42,535 nucleotides of DNA from Geosiphon pyriformis (Eukaryota > Glomeromycota > Glomeromycetes > Archaeosporales > Geosiphonaceae), in assembly GCA_016748015.1 (NCBI GenBank), contig JAAOMT010000664.1, positions 1,788,576-1,831,110 on the forward strand, read 5' to 3'. The notes beneath the pieces were generated by a model that saw nothing but the letters and a program-made list of their open reading frames with translations, searched no databases and had not been told where the DNA came from. Positions 1-10,250 of this stretch are shown in pieces. Every line of letters starts with the position of its first letter. The first letter of the stretch is position 1. A program made the translations under genes and the position numbers.

Positions 1-37
1 TTTGGGATAATTGTTGAATGTTTTGAGGAATAGTCAT
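1..37 (-). CDS. ORF3 of element A1, first 12 codons only
   Basis: The ATG is at 37-35 and the peptide begins MTIPQNIQQLSQ. The same start is found in the complete ORF3 of element A2 at 10251. It lies about 115 bp after the integrase stop (153-155), the same spacing as in A2. The function of the family is unknown; see the A2 entry. Truncated by the window edge. Confidence 0.75.
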   Translation of the reverse strand, partial: MTIPQNIQQLSQ

Positions 38-152
38 TATAAGCAATTGAAAAAATAAAAAATTATTTTTGGTGTATGGGTTTTTATGTTATTTTTGTTT
101 TGTTTTTGTGAGATTGTTTCTAAATTATAAGAGAATAACTAGTAAAATTAAA

Positions 153-1598
153 TTAAGTGTTCAGGTTGGAAGGTTGTTCAATGACAACTATTGGTTCTAA
201 GTTTCAGGAAATATCTTCGGGACTGACCAAAGGGGAATGTGTACCAATTTGTGGAATTAATGATTCAGAATTGTTTCTGGAATGATAGTGTTTTAAACGA
301 TCTCCATGTGCAACTTTTGCTAGGATTTTGTCATCAAGTCTTAGCTTGTATGATCCATTGCCTAGGATTTCATGGATAAAGAATGGTCCATCCTATTTAT
401 TTTCAAATTTTCCACTCCATTGTTTTTTAGCTTTAGTTCTGTGTAAGAGAACTTTGTTTTCAATTTTGAATTTATTGGTGACTGAAGGCAATTTGTCATC
501 ATGCCGTTCTTTTTGTTGAGCTTGGGAGTGTTCAATATGGGTGGCTGCTATTCGTCGTTTTCCTTTCAATGTGCTAAGCAGAGTGTAGGCTCTTCGCTAA
601 AGCGTTTCTTGGAAATTGTTTTCATCGATCAGTTGTGCTGGGTATGTTTCCACTGTGAAACTAATTGGTAATGTTGCCATCCTTTCATAAGTTAAATCAA
701 ATGGTGTGTGTTTCATGGTATCTTGTTTTAATGTCCTATATGCTAGTAACACTGATGGAATAAAGAGATCTCATTCTTGCTCAAAATCAGTTGAAACTTT
801 GGCTAATGATTCACACAATGTTCTGTTAAAATGTTCCACAAGTCCGTTTGTTTGTGGATGGTAAGGTGAAGACAGAGGTCTTTTGACATTGAATCGTTCA
901 CAAATTTCTTGTATCAGGTTGTTCACAAAGTGTGTTCTCTAATCGGATAAAAGTTCAATTGGACATCTATGTCTACAAATGATGTCTTCGTAGATGAAAT
1001 TTGCTACTGATTTTGCATCTGCTCGTTGAATGGCTCTGGCTTCAGGCCATTTAGTAAGATAGTCTACAGCTACTGCAATATAATGGTTTCTTTGAGTGGT
1101 GATAGATAGTGGTCCGACTAAATCAATACCAACTCTGTCAAAAGGCTGTCCAACTTTGATTGGATTTAAAGGTTCTATAGGGCGAGTTCCTTCTCTTCTT
1201 TGACAACTATCACAAGATTCAACATATTCGTGAATGTCTTTTCTCATTCGAGGCCAAAAGTAGTATTCTAGTGTTTTTTAGGTGGTGCTATCTTTTCCGA
1301 AGTGTGTTGATGAAGGATCTGAGTGCATATTGTATAAAATGATCTTTTTTTCCTGTTTTTGTATTAATCTGAGTGGTTTGGTTGGGTTTTTGAAATTTCG
1401 ATGATAGATAATATTGTTGTGTAGAAAATATTGTTTGGCTTGTTGTTGTAACCGATGTTTTTCATCTGGGGACCAATCTGTTGGGATTGTTAATGTCTCC
1501 AAATATTGTTTGAGATTGTTGTAGTTTTCGGGATTTATTGTTTGTTGTTTTGATGCTGTTAATTCAAATGGGTGTTGGTTTTGTTTTCTAATCTTGTC
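153..1598 (-). pseudogene. Integrase of A1 (zinc HHCC plus DDE core), stop-interrupted
   Basis: Retroviral-type integrase that would insert the cDNA copy. The frame opens after a TGA at 1599-1601 and ends with TAA at 153-155. It is +1 relative to the RT/RNase H frame, which stops at 1588-1590. Visible parts are the zinc-binding segment (MHSD, THFG, CDSCQRR), then the core with the first Asp in GIDLVGPL, the second Asp in LLSD directly before a TAG at 939-941, and the catalytic Glu in GLVEHFN. In-frame stops include TAA at 1278-1280 (A2 has CAA there), TAG at 939 and a TGA in EQE-stop-DLF that is shared with A2. A Gly-to-Arg change follows the second Asp. The C-terminal part keeps FENK-DGPFFI and ends LEPIVVIEQPSNLNT. 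Not functional as read. Confidence 0.88.
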
Positions 1599-3426
1599 TC
1601 ATTCTTAAGAGACAATCAATGTTGGTGTGAAGTTTTTCTGGTTTGTGATGTACGATATATTGGTAATTAGCTAAAAATCCTGTCCATTGGGTTTGTTTTG
1701 CGTTCAGCTGGGTGTTTTTGTTTTGAAGCCATTTAAGTCCAATATTATCAATAATAATATCAAATTTTTTGGGTCTGAGATAAAGGTTGAAGTAATATAG
1801 GGCCCAGATTACTGCTGCAGTTTTTAATTTTGTTGTGGGGTAGTTCTTTTTGGCTGGCTTTAATGTTCTACTAGCATAAACAATTACTCACTCATTTCTA
1901 TTGTCATCTAACTGTGATAGGATGGCACCAAAGGCAGTATAAGAGGCGTCAGTTGCTAACTGGAATCGGTTGCTGAAATCTGGGTAGACAAGGATTGGAG
2001 CTGTTGTGAGTTTTTTCTTAAGTATCTCGAAGGCATTTTGGTGTTCTTCTGTCCATTTGTATTCGACATTTTTAGTAGTGAGCTGGTTGAGGGGTTTTGC
2101 AATTTCTGAGAATCCTTTGATGAATTTTCGGTAATAGAATACTAATCCAATAAATCCTCTTAATTCTGTGGTATTTTGTGGAGTCTTGAAGTTCTTGACA
2201 GTACTGATTTTTCCGGGATCTGGTTTAATTCTATCTTTGCTAACAATGTAACCAAGAAAAGCTAAACTTGTTTTTCCAAAGTAGCATTTTTTAATGTTTA
2301 GTTTCAATCCTACTTTCCGTAATTGTTGAAAAACTTCTCGCAGGTGAATCAAATGTAGCTCGAAAGATGGTGAATAAACATCAATATCATCAAGATAAAC
2401 TACTACTGATTTTCAAAGGAGGCCTTTGTAAACAACATCCATGAGTTGTTGGAATGTTGCTGGTGTATTACATAATCCAAAAGGCATTACATTGAACTCG
2501 TAATTTCTTCCTTGAGTGGTGAATGCTGTTTTGGGGCGGTCTTTGGGATCCATAGCAACTTGCCAGTATCTACTCTCTAAATCTAATATTGAAAAGTATT
2601 TGGATTTTCCAAGGGCATCCAACATGTCATCAATTTGGGGAAAAGGGTAGGCATCCCCAATGGTGACACTGTTGAGTTGTCAGTAATCAACACAAAATTG
2701 TATCTTTCCATTTTTCTTTTTAACTAGGACCACAGGTGAGGCCCATGGGCTCATTGATGGTTGAATAAGCCCATTGTTAAGCATCCGTTGTACTTCTTCT
2801 CGGATAAATTGGTGACTTTCTGGGGCAACTCGGTAGGCTTGTTGTTGTCTTGGTTTGGCATCTCCTGTATAGATTTGGTGTTGAACCAAATCAGTTCTTC
2901 CTAAGTCATTGTTGTTTTTGGCGAAAATATCAGCAAATTCTGCAATTAGCTCTTTGAGCTGGGTCTGTTGTTGTGGTTCAAGTTGTCCCATGTTGATTCG
3001 AAATAGTTTTTCCATGACAACATAGTAGTTTTCAGAGCTGGGGTTTGGGTTGGTTTTTGGTATTGAATGTCCAATAATTTCAGAGAAATCGGGAACTATT
3101 TGGGGTAATTCTTGTTGAAATATATTACTGTGAATAACTCCAATTTCTAAATTATTTAATAAAATTATGGGGTAATTATTGGGGTTGTAAAAAATAACTC
3201 GGACTTTTTTTGTTCCTTCTGGAATATAAATGTTTGGGATCGAAATATTATGTTCCAAGCAGACTTGTTCATTGGATTCAAAAATTTGTTGTGTGGTTGT
3301 TGGCTTTGGGCAAATGTAGATTTCTGGATGTTCTCCAAAGGGTGAGATGGTAACTAGTTATGGAAGTCTGAGAATCTGGTGCGATTCATTCTGTGTGTTA
3401 AGAGCTATATTAACTGGAACTGTGAA
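1588..3426 (-). pseudogene. Reverse transcriptase / RNase H of A1
   Basis: Copies element RNA into DNA and removes the RNA strand. A linker of about 150 residues leads to the RT entry motif (GLIQPSMSPWASPVVLVKKK), then SKYFSILDLESRYWQV, NVMPFGLCNTPATFQQ and the catalytic YLDD at 2386-2397, which is intact. RNase H follows: TDASYTAFGAIL supplies the first Asp, but the conserved Glu of the ELET motif is Lys here (KLKT; A2 keeps ELET). VHHKPEKLHTNIDCL marks the end. In-frame stops are at 3427, 3358, 2680, 2413 and 1888, and a TAG at 1588-1590 is shared with A2. All fit C-to-T or G-to-A changes. It is in the same frame as the upstream gag and protease. Confidence 0.93.
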
Positions 3427-4386
3427 TCATCCAATTGAACCAAAACTTTGGGTTTCTCTATCGCTTTTTCCTAATTGTTCTCTTTGATTGACTAGTTGCA
3501 AACCCGAAATGTTGATTAAGGGTAGGTAAATAGCTTGGGCAATTTTTTCAGCATGTTCGATCTTGAATGGTTTGTCAGTTTCATTTTGAAGCATTACTGT
3601 GATGTCTCCAGTATATCCAGCATTGATTATTCCTCCTCTGACATTGATTTCTTTGCTTGCCAAAGAAGACCAGGAGGTAATTTGAACTATTGCTCCTGGC
3701 AGGATTTCGAGTGCAATTTTGAGGTTGATTTTTGTGAGAGATTTGGGTTTGAGAACAAGAGTATCCTTGCCTGGATATCTTAGGTCATATTCAGCATCAA
3801 TTTTGTGTGCTTTTTTGGGTTTTATTTCTTGTCCGTTGTTGTTGAAGTATTTAAGTTGTAAGGCAGACTGATTTTCAATAAGGTAGATGGGTGTTGTTTC
3901 AATTTCTTCCGTTTCTTCAGGTTCTTCGAATTCAATTTCATTCTCATCATTTTTGCTGGGCAAGGAGATACTAAGAGCATAGCATTCAGGACACCATTGT
4001 TCATCGCAAGGCATAATGCATTCTTCACATAACCTAATGTTCATTTGCTCTAATTGTTGAATTTGAGCTTCTTGGGTCAGGTAGGTGTGACTTGCAATTT
4101 GGTGGTAGACTTCTACTTCATCTTTGTAATCAAATCCAGCTAATTCCATAGTGTATTCAATGTATTCTGCTTCCTTTATTTGACCAACATCTTCTTTGGT
4201 AGCTCCATTAATTAATGCTATTGCTAAGTCAAAAATCATCTCGGCATCATGAGGGTAGTGATAAAGTTTGTTGAGAGCACTATTGTATGCTGCATTAAAG
4301 GGTGTTCCTCTTTTTATTTTTTCTGAAATTGATAAAGCATATTGGCAGGTCTGATCGCAGACACCTCCTCTCATTACTACATCAAT
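3427..4386 (-). pseudogene. dUTPase domain with upstream CxxC module, between protease and RT of A1
   Basis: The 315-codon open stretch reads as a trimeric-type dUTPase in its second half. Motif 1 AEYDLR is at residues 194-199. Motif 2 PGAIVQITSWSSLASK is at 226-241. Motif 3 GGIINAGYTGD is at 247-257. Motif 4 HAEKIAQAIYLPL is at 274-286. Motif 5 SFGSIG is at 310-315. Residues 116-131 carry CEEC...CPEC, a possible zinc site. Known dUTPases hydrolyse dUTP to dUMP, lowering uracil in cDNA. Here the catalytic Asp of motif 3 is Asn (residue 251) and the motif 2 Arg is Trp (235), so activity is unlikely. Both changes fit single transitions. The domain is in frame with protease and RT, and is bounded by TGA at 4387 and TGA at 3427. 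Confidence 0.85.
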
Positions 4387-5718
4387 TCAATTGCATTCTT
4401 CCAGTAGCATATCTCCACAAGTCAAACAAGGGGTGTTGTCCCATTTTCCGCTCCTTTTTATTAGATGGCCCCATCGCTTTCTGTGGCAAGCCTTGTAGTA
4501 ATAACAAGTATGATTTTCATATTCTTCTTCAGGTGAAATGCAGGCTCCCATTGACAATAGTTTCTTGTGGCAGTCCTTACATTTAAGGGGAATATAGGGG
4601 CATTGTTTTCTTGGTTCGGGTTTTGAGTAAAGTATATTCCATCCAGAGGTTTCAGGTTTAGTGTGTGGGATAAAATGTTCTTGTTCTGTTTCATCAGCCC
4701 AGTTGGACATTGATCCAAAAGCCATGAATGTTTTGATTATTGGTTTTTTTTCTTCTGGTTCAAATTCAAAAGCCGGAGTTTTTTCAGAGCATTTGTTGAA
4801 TGTACCACAAATGGCAGGTACCCGGGCATGTTGTCCTTGGTAGGAGATTGTTAACTCTTGTGTTTCCCAATTCAGATTAGCATTGGCTTTTTGAAGCCAA
4901 TCATTTCCGATGAGAGCCTGATACTGGGGTGCGTCCATTACAAGAACTTTGACTAGAATGGTGATTCTATCAAGAGTGAATGGAAAATTATCAATTTCTC
5001 CTACTGGGGTCTTTTTCATGCCATCAGCAGTGACGATTACTGTTTGAGCTGGTCGGTTAACATTTTTTTTCAACTGTTGCATCAACTGATAGGTGATAAT
5101 GCTTCCGGCGGATCCACTGTCTAGGATCAAGCGAATTGGCTTTCCTTCTACTTCAGCTTCTGTATACATTGCAGTGATGGCTTTTTGCTCATTAGCCGCT
5201 GCATTGCTAAACAAGAATGGTAATTCATTTGTTTCAAATTCGAAAGGAAAGATATCAGAGAGATTGGCGTTTTCAGCAATTTGGGCTGATGGAATTGTGG
5301 TGTAGTTATAAGAAGAGTTTTGTTGTTGTTGTGTTGTAGCTCTATTTTTCGAGAGTGCAGTATGGTGAAAATTCTGTTCTTCCAACATTGTTAAATAACT
5401 GGGTTGAGTGTGGTAGTGGTTAGGTCTTGGTTGAGTGGTATTTTGGGGAACCAATTGGTTGTTTGAACTGATTCTACTGTTGTTTACTTGGTATTGGTTT
5501 TGTGGTGTAAATTGATTTTGTGTAATCAGTCTTCGAGCAGGTACTTGATAATGTTGTGTGAGTGGTTGTTGGTATTGCTATTGGATTGGTTGTGGGGCGG
5601 GCTGATAATAGTTATTTTGGTATTGGAGTCTTGGTGGATAGTAAGCTGGTAGTGATGGTTGATAATAAAATTGCTGTGGTGGAAAGTAACATTGATTACC
5701 CCTATTTTGTTGGTCTTG
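4387..5718 (-). pseudogene. Aspartic protease with Gln-rich linker and Cys-rich tail (A1)
   Basis: Polyprotein-processing protease. A Gln/Pro/Tyr-rich linker follows gag; within it the stop TAA at 5719 and a TAG near 5578 each sit where Gln is expected. The 355-codon stretch from 5454 has the catalytic triad DSG at residues 112-114 in LILDSGSAGSII, then the flap-side motif ALIGNDWLQKA. The last 75 residues hold several paired cysteines (CKDC, CYYYKACH, CLTCG), a possible zinc-binding module that is not standard for gypsy proteases and is also present in decayed form in copies B and C. The stretch ends in TGA at 4387-4389, where copy B has TGG (Trp). The frame then continues directly into the dUTPase module. 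Confidence 0.9.
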
Positions 5719-7191
5719 TTATAGCTTTCTGCAATCTCTTTTCCAGTGGCCAGAGATTTCACAGTAATGGCAATTCTGGGACTGGTTATTGAAAAGTAGT
5801 GCAAAGTTATTTTGATTTTGTCTTTGGGGTGGTTGATATCTTTGTTGTTGTTGGTTGGTAAAATAGTTTTCGACCTTCTTTGTGAATTGGTCAATTTTTT
5901 CCTCAGCTGCTGAGCTGGTTTCTTCAATTGCCAAATTTACAAGTTTTGTACGATTGGCCTCTTCCATGGCCATTTTGTATCTTTTCGCATGCTGTATGGC
6001 AGAGTTTAAATCTTCTGGCACGTGTGGATGAATCTTTTTAATTAGTTTATTTTTTAGACCAGCAATAAATTGATCCAAGATTTGAGCATTGGAATAATAA
6101 TTGTTTGTCTCGAGTTGGCAAATCCGTCTGAGAAGTTTGTTGAATTTCCCAATATAAGTCATAACAGATTCAGAAGGTTCTTGTTTGATATTTCGAAAAT
6201 GATTGCGAAGAGTGATGGAGGTATTATTGTTGGTGAACTGTTCAAGAAAGGCTGCTTTAAAAGTGTTCCAATTATTGAATGAGGCAGCCAGGTTTTTAAA
6301 CCATTCTCTTGCTGTTCCTTTGAGAAAGTATAGAATTGTTCTTAACATTCTGGTGGCATTCCATCCATTTACATCTCTGGCTTTAATAATTTGGTCGAGC
6401 CATTCTTGAGGACTGGTCTCAATGTCTTCTCCATTAAAGTCAGGGATTTTTGCAATGTATGTTGTCATTTCGTCTTCTTTGTTTTCACTGTCTATTGATT
6501 CTTTTTCAGTTATTTCAGAGTTGTTTTCTTCATTTGCTGCTGTCTTAGAGTGTTCACTTTGATTTTCAGCTAGAAAATCAAGGAGATTGAAACTAGTTTG
6601 AAGGAGTTCTTGTTGTCTGGTGGGACTTCTGAGTGATGTAAAATTTTTTGGTCTTGTAAATCAATTCAAGAGTGAATTAAGTGTTTGTGCTTGTGCAAGT
6701 GAAGCTAGAAAAGGTGTGATAGTAAGTGAAAGTTTTGAGCTGGTTTCTTGTTCAGGTGTTTGTAGATGTTTGAATGATATTTTGGGAGTATTGGGTGTTG
6801 TGTGAACAGGTTGGTTATCTTTTTGTCTTTTGTTGCTACTGGTTTCAGGTTCAAATTCGAGTTCAAAGACAAATTGTGTGTTTGCAGGATATTTTTCTTC
6901 ACAAAATCGAATGATATTATAATTGAGTTCCTCAAAATAAGTAGTGCAAGCTTCAGCACTAATGTTTTCTGATTCAGTGTTGGAATAATGTAGTATGTTT
7001 TCAAGAAGATCTCTTTTAACTGTTGTAATGTTATAGTTCCCAAAGAGGTAGTCGTTGATTTGATTTTCGATGTATTGAAAAAGTGTTTTCTTGAAAGCTA
7101 TGATTCCGTTGCGTATTTCAAATTGTTGTTTGCAGTGTGTGTAAATCAATTGATAGTACTCTAAGGTTGTAATGTCTGAGGTGGTCGCCAC
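5719..7191 (-). pseudogene. Gag of A1 (capsid and zinc-knuckle nucleocapsid)
   Basis: Structural protein of the virus-like particle. One frame from 7191 to 5719 with one internal stop (TGA at 6661-6663). The capsid part has the retrotransposon gag signature around LKGTAREWFKNLAASFNNW and FLEQF. The nucleocapsid has a perfect CCHC knuckle, CHYCEISGHWKRDC. The open frame has no ATG before residue 176: the first codon after the leader that could act as a start is GTG at 7191-7189, in AAAGTGGCG, with A at -3 and G at +4. The first in-frame ATG with good coding downstream is at 6468. The related element E at the right end of the window shows the same GTG and context. It could be non-AUG initiation or a shared lost ATG. 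Confidence 0.9.
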
Positions 7192-7215
7192 TTTGAATTT
7201 GTTGCTGTGTTATTT

Positions 7216-7231
7216 CCGTGGGAGAGCACCA
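7216..7231 (-). other. Primer-binding site of A1
   Basis: On the minus strand the LTR ends CTGGTAACA. After two bases comes TGGTGCTCTCCCACGG, starting with the TGG expected to pair with tRNA CCA. Elements D and E share TGGTGCTC. I do not recognise which tRNA serves as primer. Confidence 0.75.
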
Positions 7232-7827
7232 AATGTTACCAGAGGTTTTTCGTCTCTTTTCTGTAATGTTGTTGATACTTATTTGCTGTAAATTCACGTT
7301 TCCTGGGTGTGGTTGAACCTCCAGTGACTGAATTTTTAACTTTAAATTATCTCCTATAATTTGAACTTGCTGGACTTATGAGTGGAATGGCCAATTCCGT
7401 GCCAGTTGTTTTATGTAGTTATATTGTAGTAAACGTCAACTCTTTTCCAGAAATTGCTTGTCTGGAAGCTCACTAAAAATGTGTAGTTATTTTGCTGTGA
7501 AAGTCAACTCTTCTACAGAAATCTCATCTGTAGGCTACCCTAATGATTGTAATAAGAAAAGAAAAAAAAATAAAAGAAGTGTAAAAGAAATAGGATTTTA
7601 TTAAGGGAAACGTTTTCTATTCAGGCCTGGAGTCACTAACAGTTTACTGAAATTGGTAGCTAATTAATTTCAAAACGTTAGTTGGGTTTTGGGGATTTTC
7701 CAAGTGCAATAATTAAAGAATTTGGTTTTTCAAATTATTTGATATTTATTTTTTTTTGTGTGTGTAGGAATGGTTCTAAGTGATAAATCTAAAGTAAGAT
7801 ACATTTTCTCAAAGAGAGAAGCTCTTC

Positions 7828-7834
7828 TTTTATA
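7828..7834 (-). promoter_or_regulatory. TATA box of the A1 LTR
   Basis: TATAAAA on the minus strand, 382 bp into the LTR. The same heptamer lies at the same offset in the A2 LTR (11614) and at offset 351 in the LTR at 25940. It probably positions transcription of the element RNA. Confidence 0.6.
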
Positions 7835-7884
7835 CAACTTGTCATAACACTATTCTATGAACTTGAACTTTGCTATTTTCTACA

Positions 7885-8005
7885 ATTTCGTTGAACTAAA
7901 GATACATTTCAGCAAACTACAAGTTATTTCTGCGAACTATTAGATATTTCGGTAAACTATCAATTATTTCAGCGAATTTCTATAAATTTTGGCAAACTTT
8001 TGAAT
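7885..8005 (-). repeat. 20-bp tandem array in U3 of the family A LTR
   Basis: Units start at 7906, 7926, 7946, 7966 and 7986, exactly 20 bp apart, with a further unit near 7885. On the plus strand the unit reads roughly ATTTCNGCRAACTANNARNT. It lies upstream of the TATA box in the transcription direction. The A2 LTR has the same array near 11446-11560. Possible enhancer repeat. Confidence 0.75.
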
Positions 8006-8216
8006 GTTATATAGTTCGGGATATTGCATGATTGATCATCGCAATTAGGTTACATTTGTGTTGTGTACAATTTGGATTATTAATTAAATGATAATTTCGG
8101 ACATTCTTTGCTAATGTAATAAGTGATAATTTGAAATGATAATATATGCTAATTAATAATAGGAATTATAAGATAGTTTCATGTTAAATAATATCTCTAA
8201 TTTTGTCTGATAACAT

Positions 8217-8759
8217 TGGAAGTTTATCAAAGGATTCTCGAAAATTACAAAACCTCTTAACCAGCTTACCACCAAAAACGTTAAATACAAATAGACTACC
8301 AAACACCAAAAAGCTTTTGAAATTCTCAAGAAAAAATTGACAACAGCTCCAATTCTCGCCTACCTGGATTTCAGCAACTGATTTTGACTAGCTACAGATG
8401 TTTTATATACTGCCTTTGGTGCTATCTTATTACAACTAGATGACAACAGAAATGAGCGAGTAATTGCTTATGCTAGCAGAACATTAAAACCAGCTGAAAA
8501 AAACTACCCTGCCACAGAACTAGAAACAGCAGCCATAATTTGGGCCCTATACCACTTCAACCTTTATCTCAGGCCTAAAGAATTCGATATTATCATTGAT
8601 AATATTGAACTCAAATGGCTTCAGAACAAAAATACTCAGCTGAATGCAAAACAAACCTGATGGACAAGATTTCTAGCAAACTATCGATACATAGTACACC
8701 ACAAACCAGGAAAACTCCACACCAATGTTGACTGTCTCTCCAGAATGAGACAAGATTAG
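8217..8759 (+). pseudogene. RT C-terminus and RNase H of A2
   Basis: Reads FIKGFSKI, then the RT thumb/connection, then RNase H with TAFGAIL and the active-site Glu in TELETAA, which A1 has lost. One in-frame TGA is at 8658-8660. The frame ends in TAG at 8757-8759 after RMRQD, exactly as in A1. Its 5' end is cut by the A1 insertion. Earlier stops fit transitions at Trp and Arg codons. Confidence 0.85.
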
Positions 8760-10144
8760 AAAACAAAAACCAACACTCAACTTAACCAACCAAAAGAGCC
8801 AACAAACAATGAATTCAGAAAACTACAACCATCTCAAACAATATTTGGAAACATTAACAATCCCAACAGATTGGTCTCCAGATGAAAAACATTGACTACA
8901 ACAACAAGCCAAACAATATTTTCTACACAACAACATTATTTATCATCGAAATTTCAAAAACCTAAACAAACCACTCAGATTCTTCATCAGCACACTTCGG
9001 AAAAGATAGCACCACCCAAAGAACATTAGAATATTATTTTTGGCCTCGAATGAGGAAAGACATTCACAAATATGTTGAATCTTGTGATAGTTGTCAAAGA
9101 AGAGAAAGAACACACCCTACTGAATCATTAAATCCAATCAAAGTTGGACAACCCTTTAACCAAGTTGGTATTGATTTATTTGGACTACTATCTATTACCA
9201 CTCAAAGAAACTGTTATATTGCAGTAGCTGTAGACTATCTTACTAAATGGCCCGAAGCCAGAGCCATTCAACGAGCAGATGCAAAATCAGTAGCAAATTT
9301 CATCTATGAAGACATCATTTGTAGACATAGATGTCCAATTGAACTTTTATCTAACCAGGGAACACACTTTGTGAACAACCTGATATAAGAAATTTGCGAA
9401 TAATTCAATGTCAAAAGACCTCTGTCTTTGCCTTATCATCCACAAACAAATGGACTTGTGGAACGTTTTAACAGAACATTGTGTAAGTCATTAGCCAAAG
9501 TCTCAACCAATTTTGAACAAGAGTGAGATATCTTTATTCCATCAGTGTTACTAGCATACAGAACACTAAAACAAGATACCACAAAACACACACCATTTGA
9601 TTTAACTTATGGAAGGACAGCAACATTACCAATTAGTTTTACAATAAAAACATACTTAGCACAACCAATCAATGAAAACAATTTTCAGAAAATGCTTCAA
9701 TGAAGAGTCTATACGCTTCTCAGCACATTGAAAGGAAAACAACAAATAGCAGCCACCCATATTGAACACTCCCAAACTCAACAAAAAGAATAGCATGACA
9801 ACAAATTGCCTCCAGTTAACAATAATTTTAAAGTTGGAAACAAAGTTCTCTTACACAGAACTAAAGCTGAAAAACAATAGAGTGGAAAATTCGAAAATAA
9901 ATGGAATGGACCATTCTTTATCCATAAAGTCCTAGGCAATAGATCATACAAGCTAAGACTTGATGACAAAATCCTAACAAAAGTTGTACATAGAGATTGT
10001 TTGAAACACTATCATGCCAGAAACAATCCTGAACCATTAATTCCACAAATTGGTACACATTCCCCTTTAGTCAATCCCAAAGATATTCTCCGAAACCTAG
10101 AACCAATAATTGTCATTGAACAACCTTCCAACCTGAACACTTAA
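8749..10144 (+). pseudogene. Integrase of A2, with 50-bp deletion and stops
   Basis: The frame is +1 to RNase H and open from 8749. An ATG at 8809 begins MNSENYNHLKQYLETL. A 50-bp deletion at 8972-8980 (relative to A1) shifts the frame, which then continues from 9050 (MRKDIHKYVESCDSCQRRER) to TAA at 10142-10144. The core keeps the first Asp (GIDLFG) and the Glu (GLVERFN). The second catalytic Asp is Asn (LLSNQGTHF, codon 9353-9355). Stops include a TGA in the H-stop-LQQQ segment and a TGA in EQE-stop-DIF. Inactive. Confidence 0.87.
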
Positions 10145-10250
10145 ATTAATTTTACTAGTTATTCCCTTATAATTTAGAAATAATCAAAACAAAAATAACA
10201 TAAAAACCCATACACCAAAAATAATTTTCTTTTATTTCAAATCACTTATA

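Larger units (their letters stand above)
1..8215 (-). mobile_element. Ty3/gypsy LTR retrotransposon A1 (minus strand, runs off left edge)
   Basis: Order in the minus direction: 5' LTR, primer-binding site, gag with zinc knuckle, aspartic protease, Cys-rich module, dUTPase domain, RT/RNase H, integrase, start of ORF3. RT before integrase places it in Ty3/gypsy (Metaviridae). Gag through RNase H stays in one frame from 7191 to 1588, broken only by in-frame stops at sites such as CAA, CAG, CGA or TGG; integrase is in the +1 frame. The 3' end of ORF3 and the 3' LTR lie outside the window. The 5' LTR edge (8215) abuts the RT of a plus-strand copy of the same family, so A1 seems to have inserted into A2. 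The copy is lightly decayed compared with B, C and D. Confidence 0.93.
7234..8215 (-). repeat. 5' LTR of A1 (family A, 982 bp)
   Basis: Bounded by TGTTATCAG at the 5' end (8215 side) and CTGGTAACA at the 3' end (7234 side), giving the usual TG...CA ends and a short terminal inverted repeat. The matching LTR of A2 is 981 bp once its assembly duplication is removed. It has a 20-bp U3 array, a TATA box and, after the edge, a primer-binding site. The first 32 bases are homologous to the last codons of ORF3 in A2. Confidence 0.9.

Noticed and set aside
3600-3660. dUTPase Asp-to-Asn as an evolved loss of catalysis in family A
   Set aside because: In A1 the motif 2 Arg and Gly are also changed by transitions, and C keeps Asp. 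General mutation bias explains it more simply, though an intact copy is needed to be sure.
5526-5927. 133-aa open frame on the minus strand
   Set aside because: Out-of-frame shadow over the end of gag and the Gln-rich linker. The true frame overlaps it with the zinc knuckle.
7189-7191. GTG start taken as a sign of bacterial DNA
   Set aside because: The LTR, primer-binding site, gag knuckle and RT order are eukaryotic retrotransposon features, and nothing bacterial is seen.
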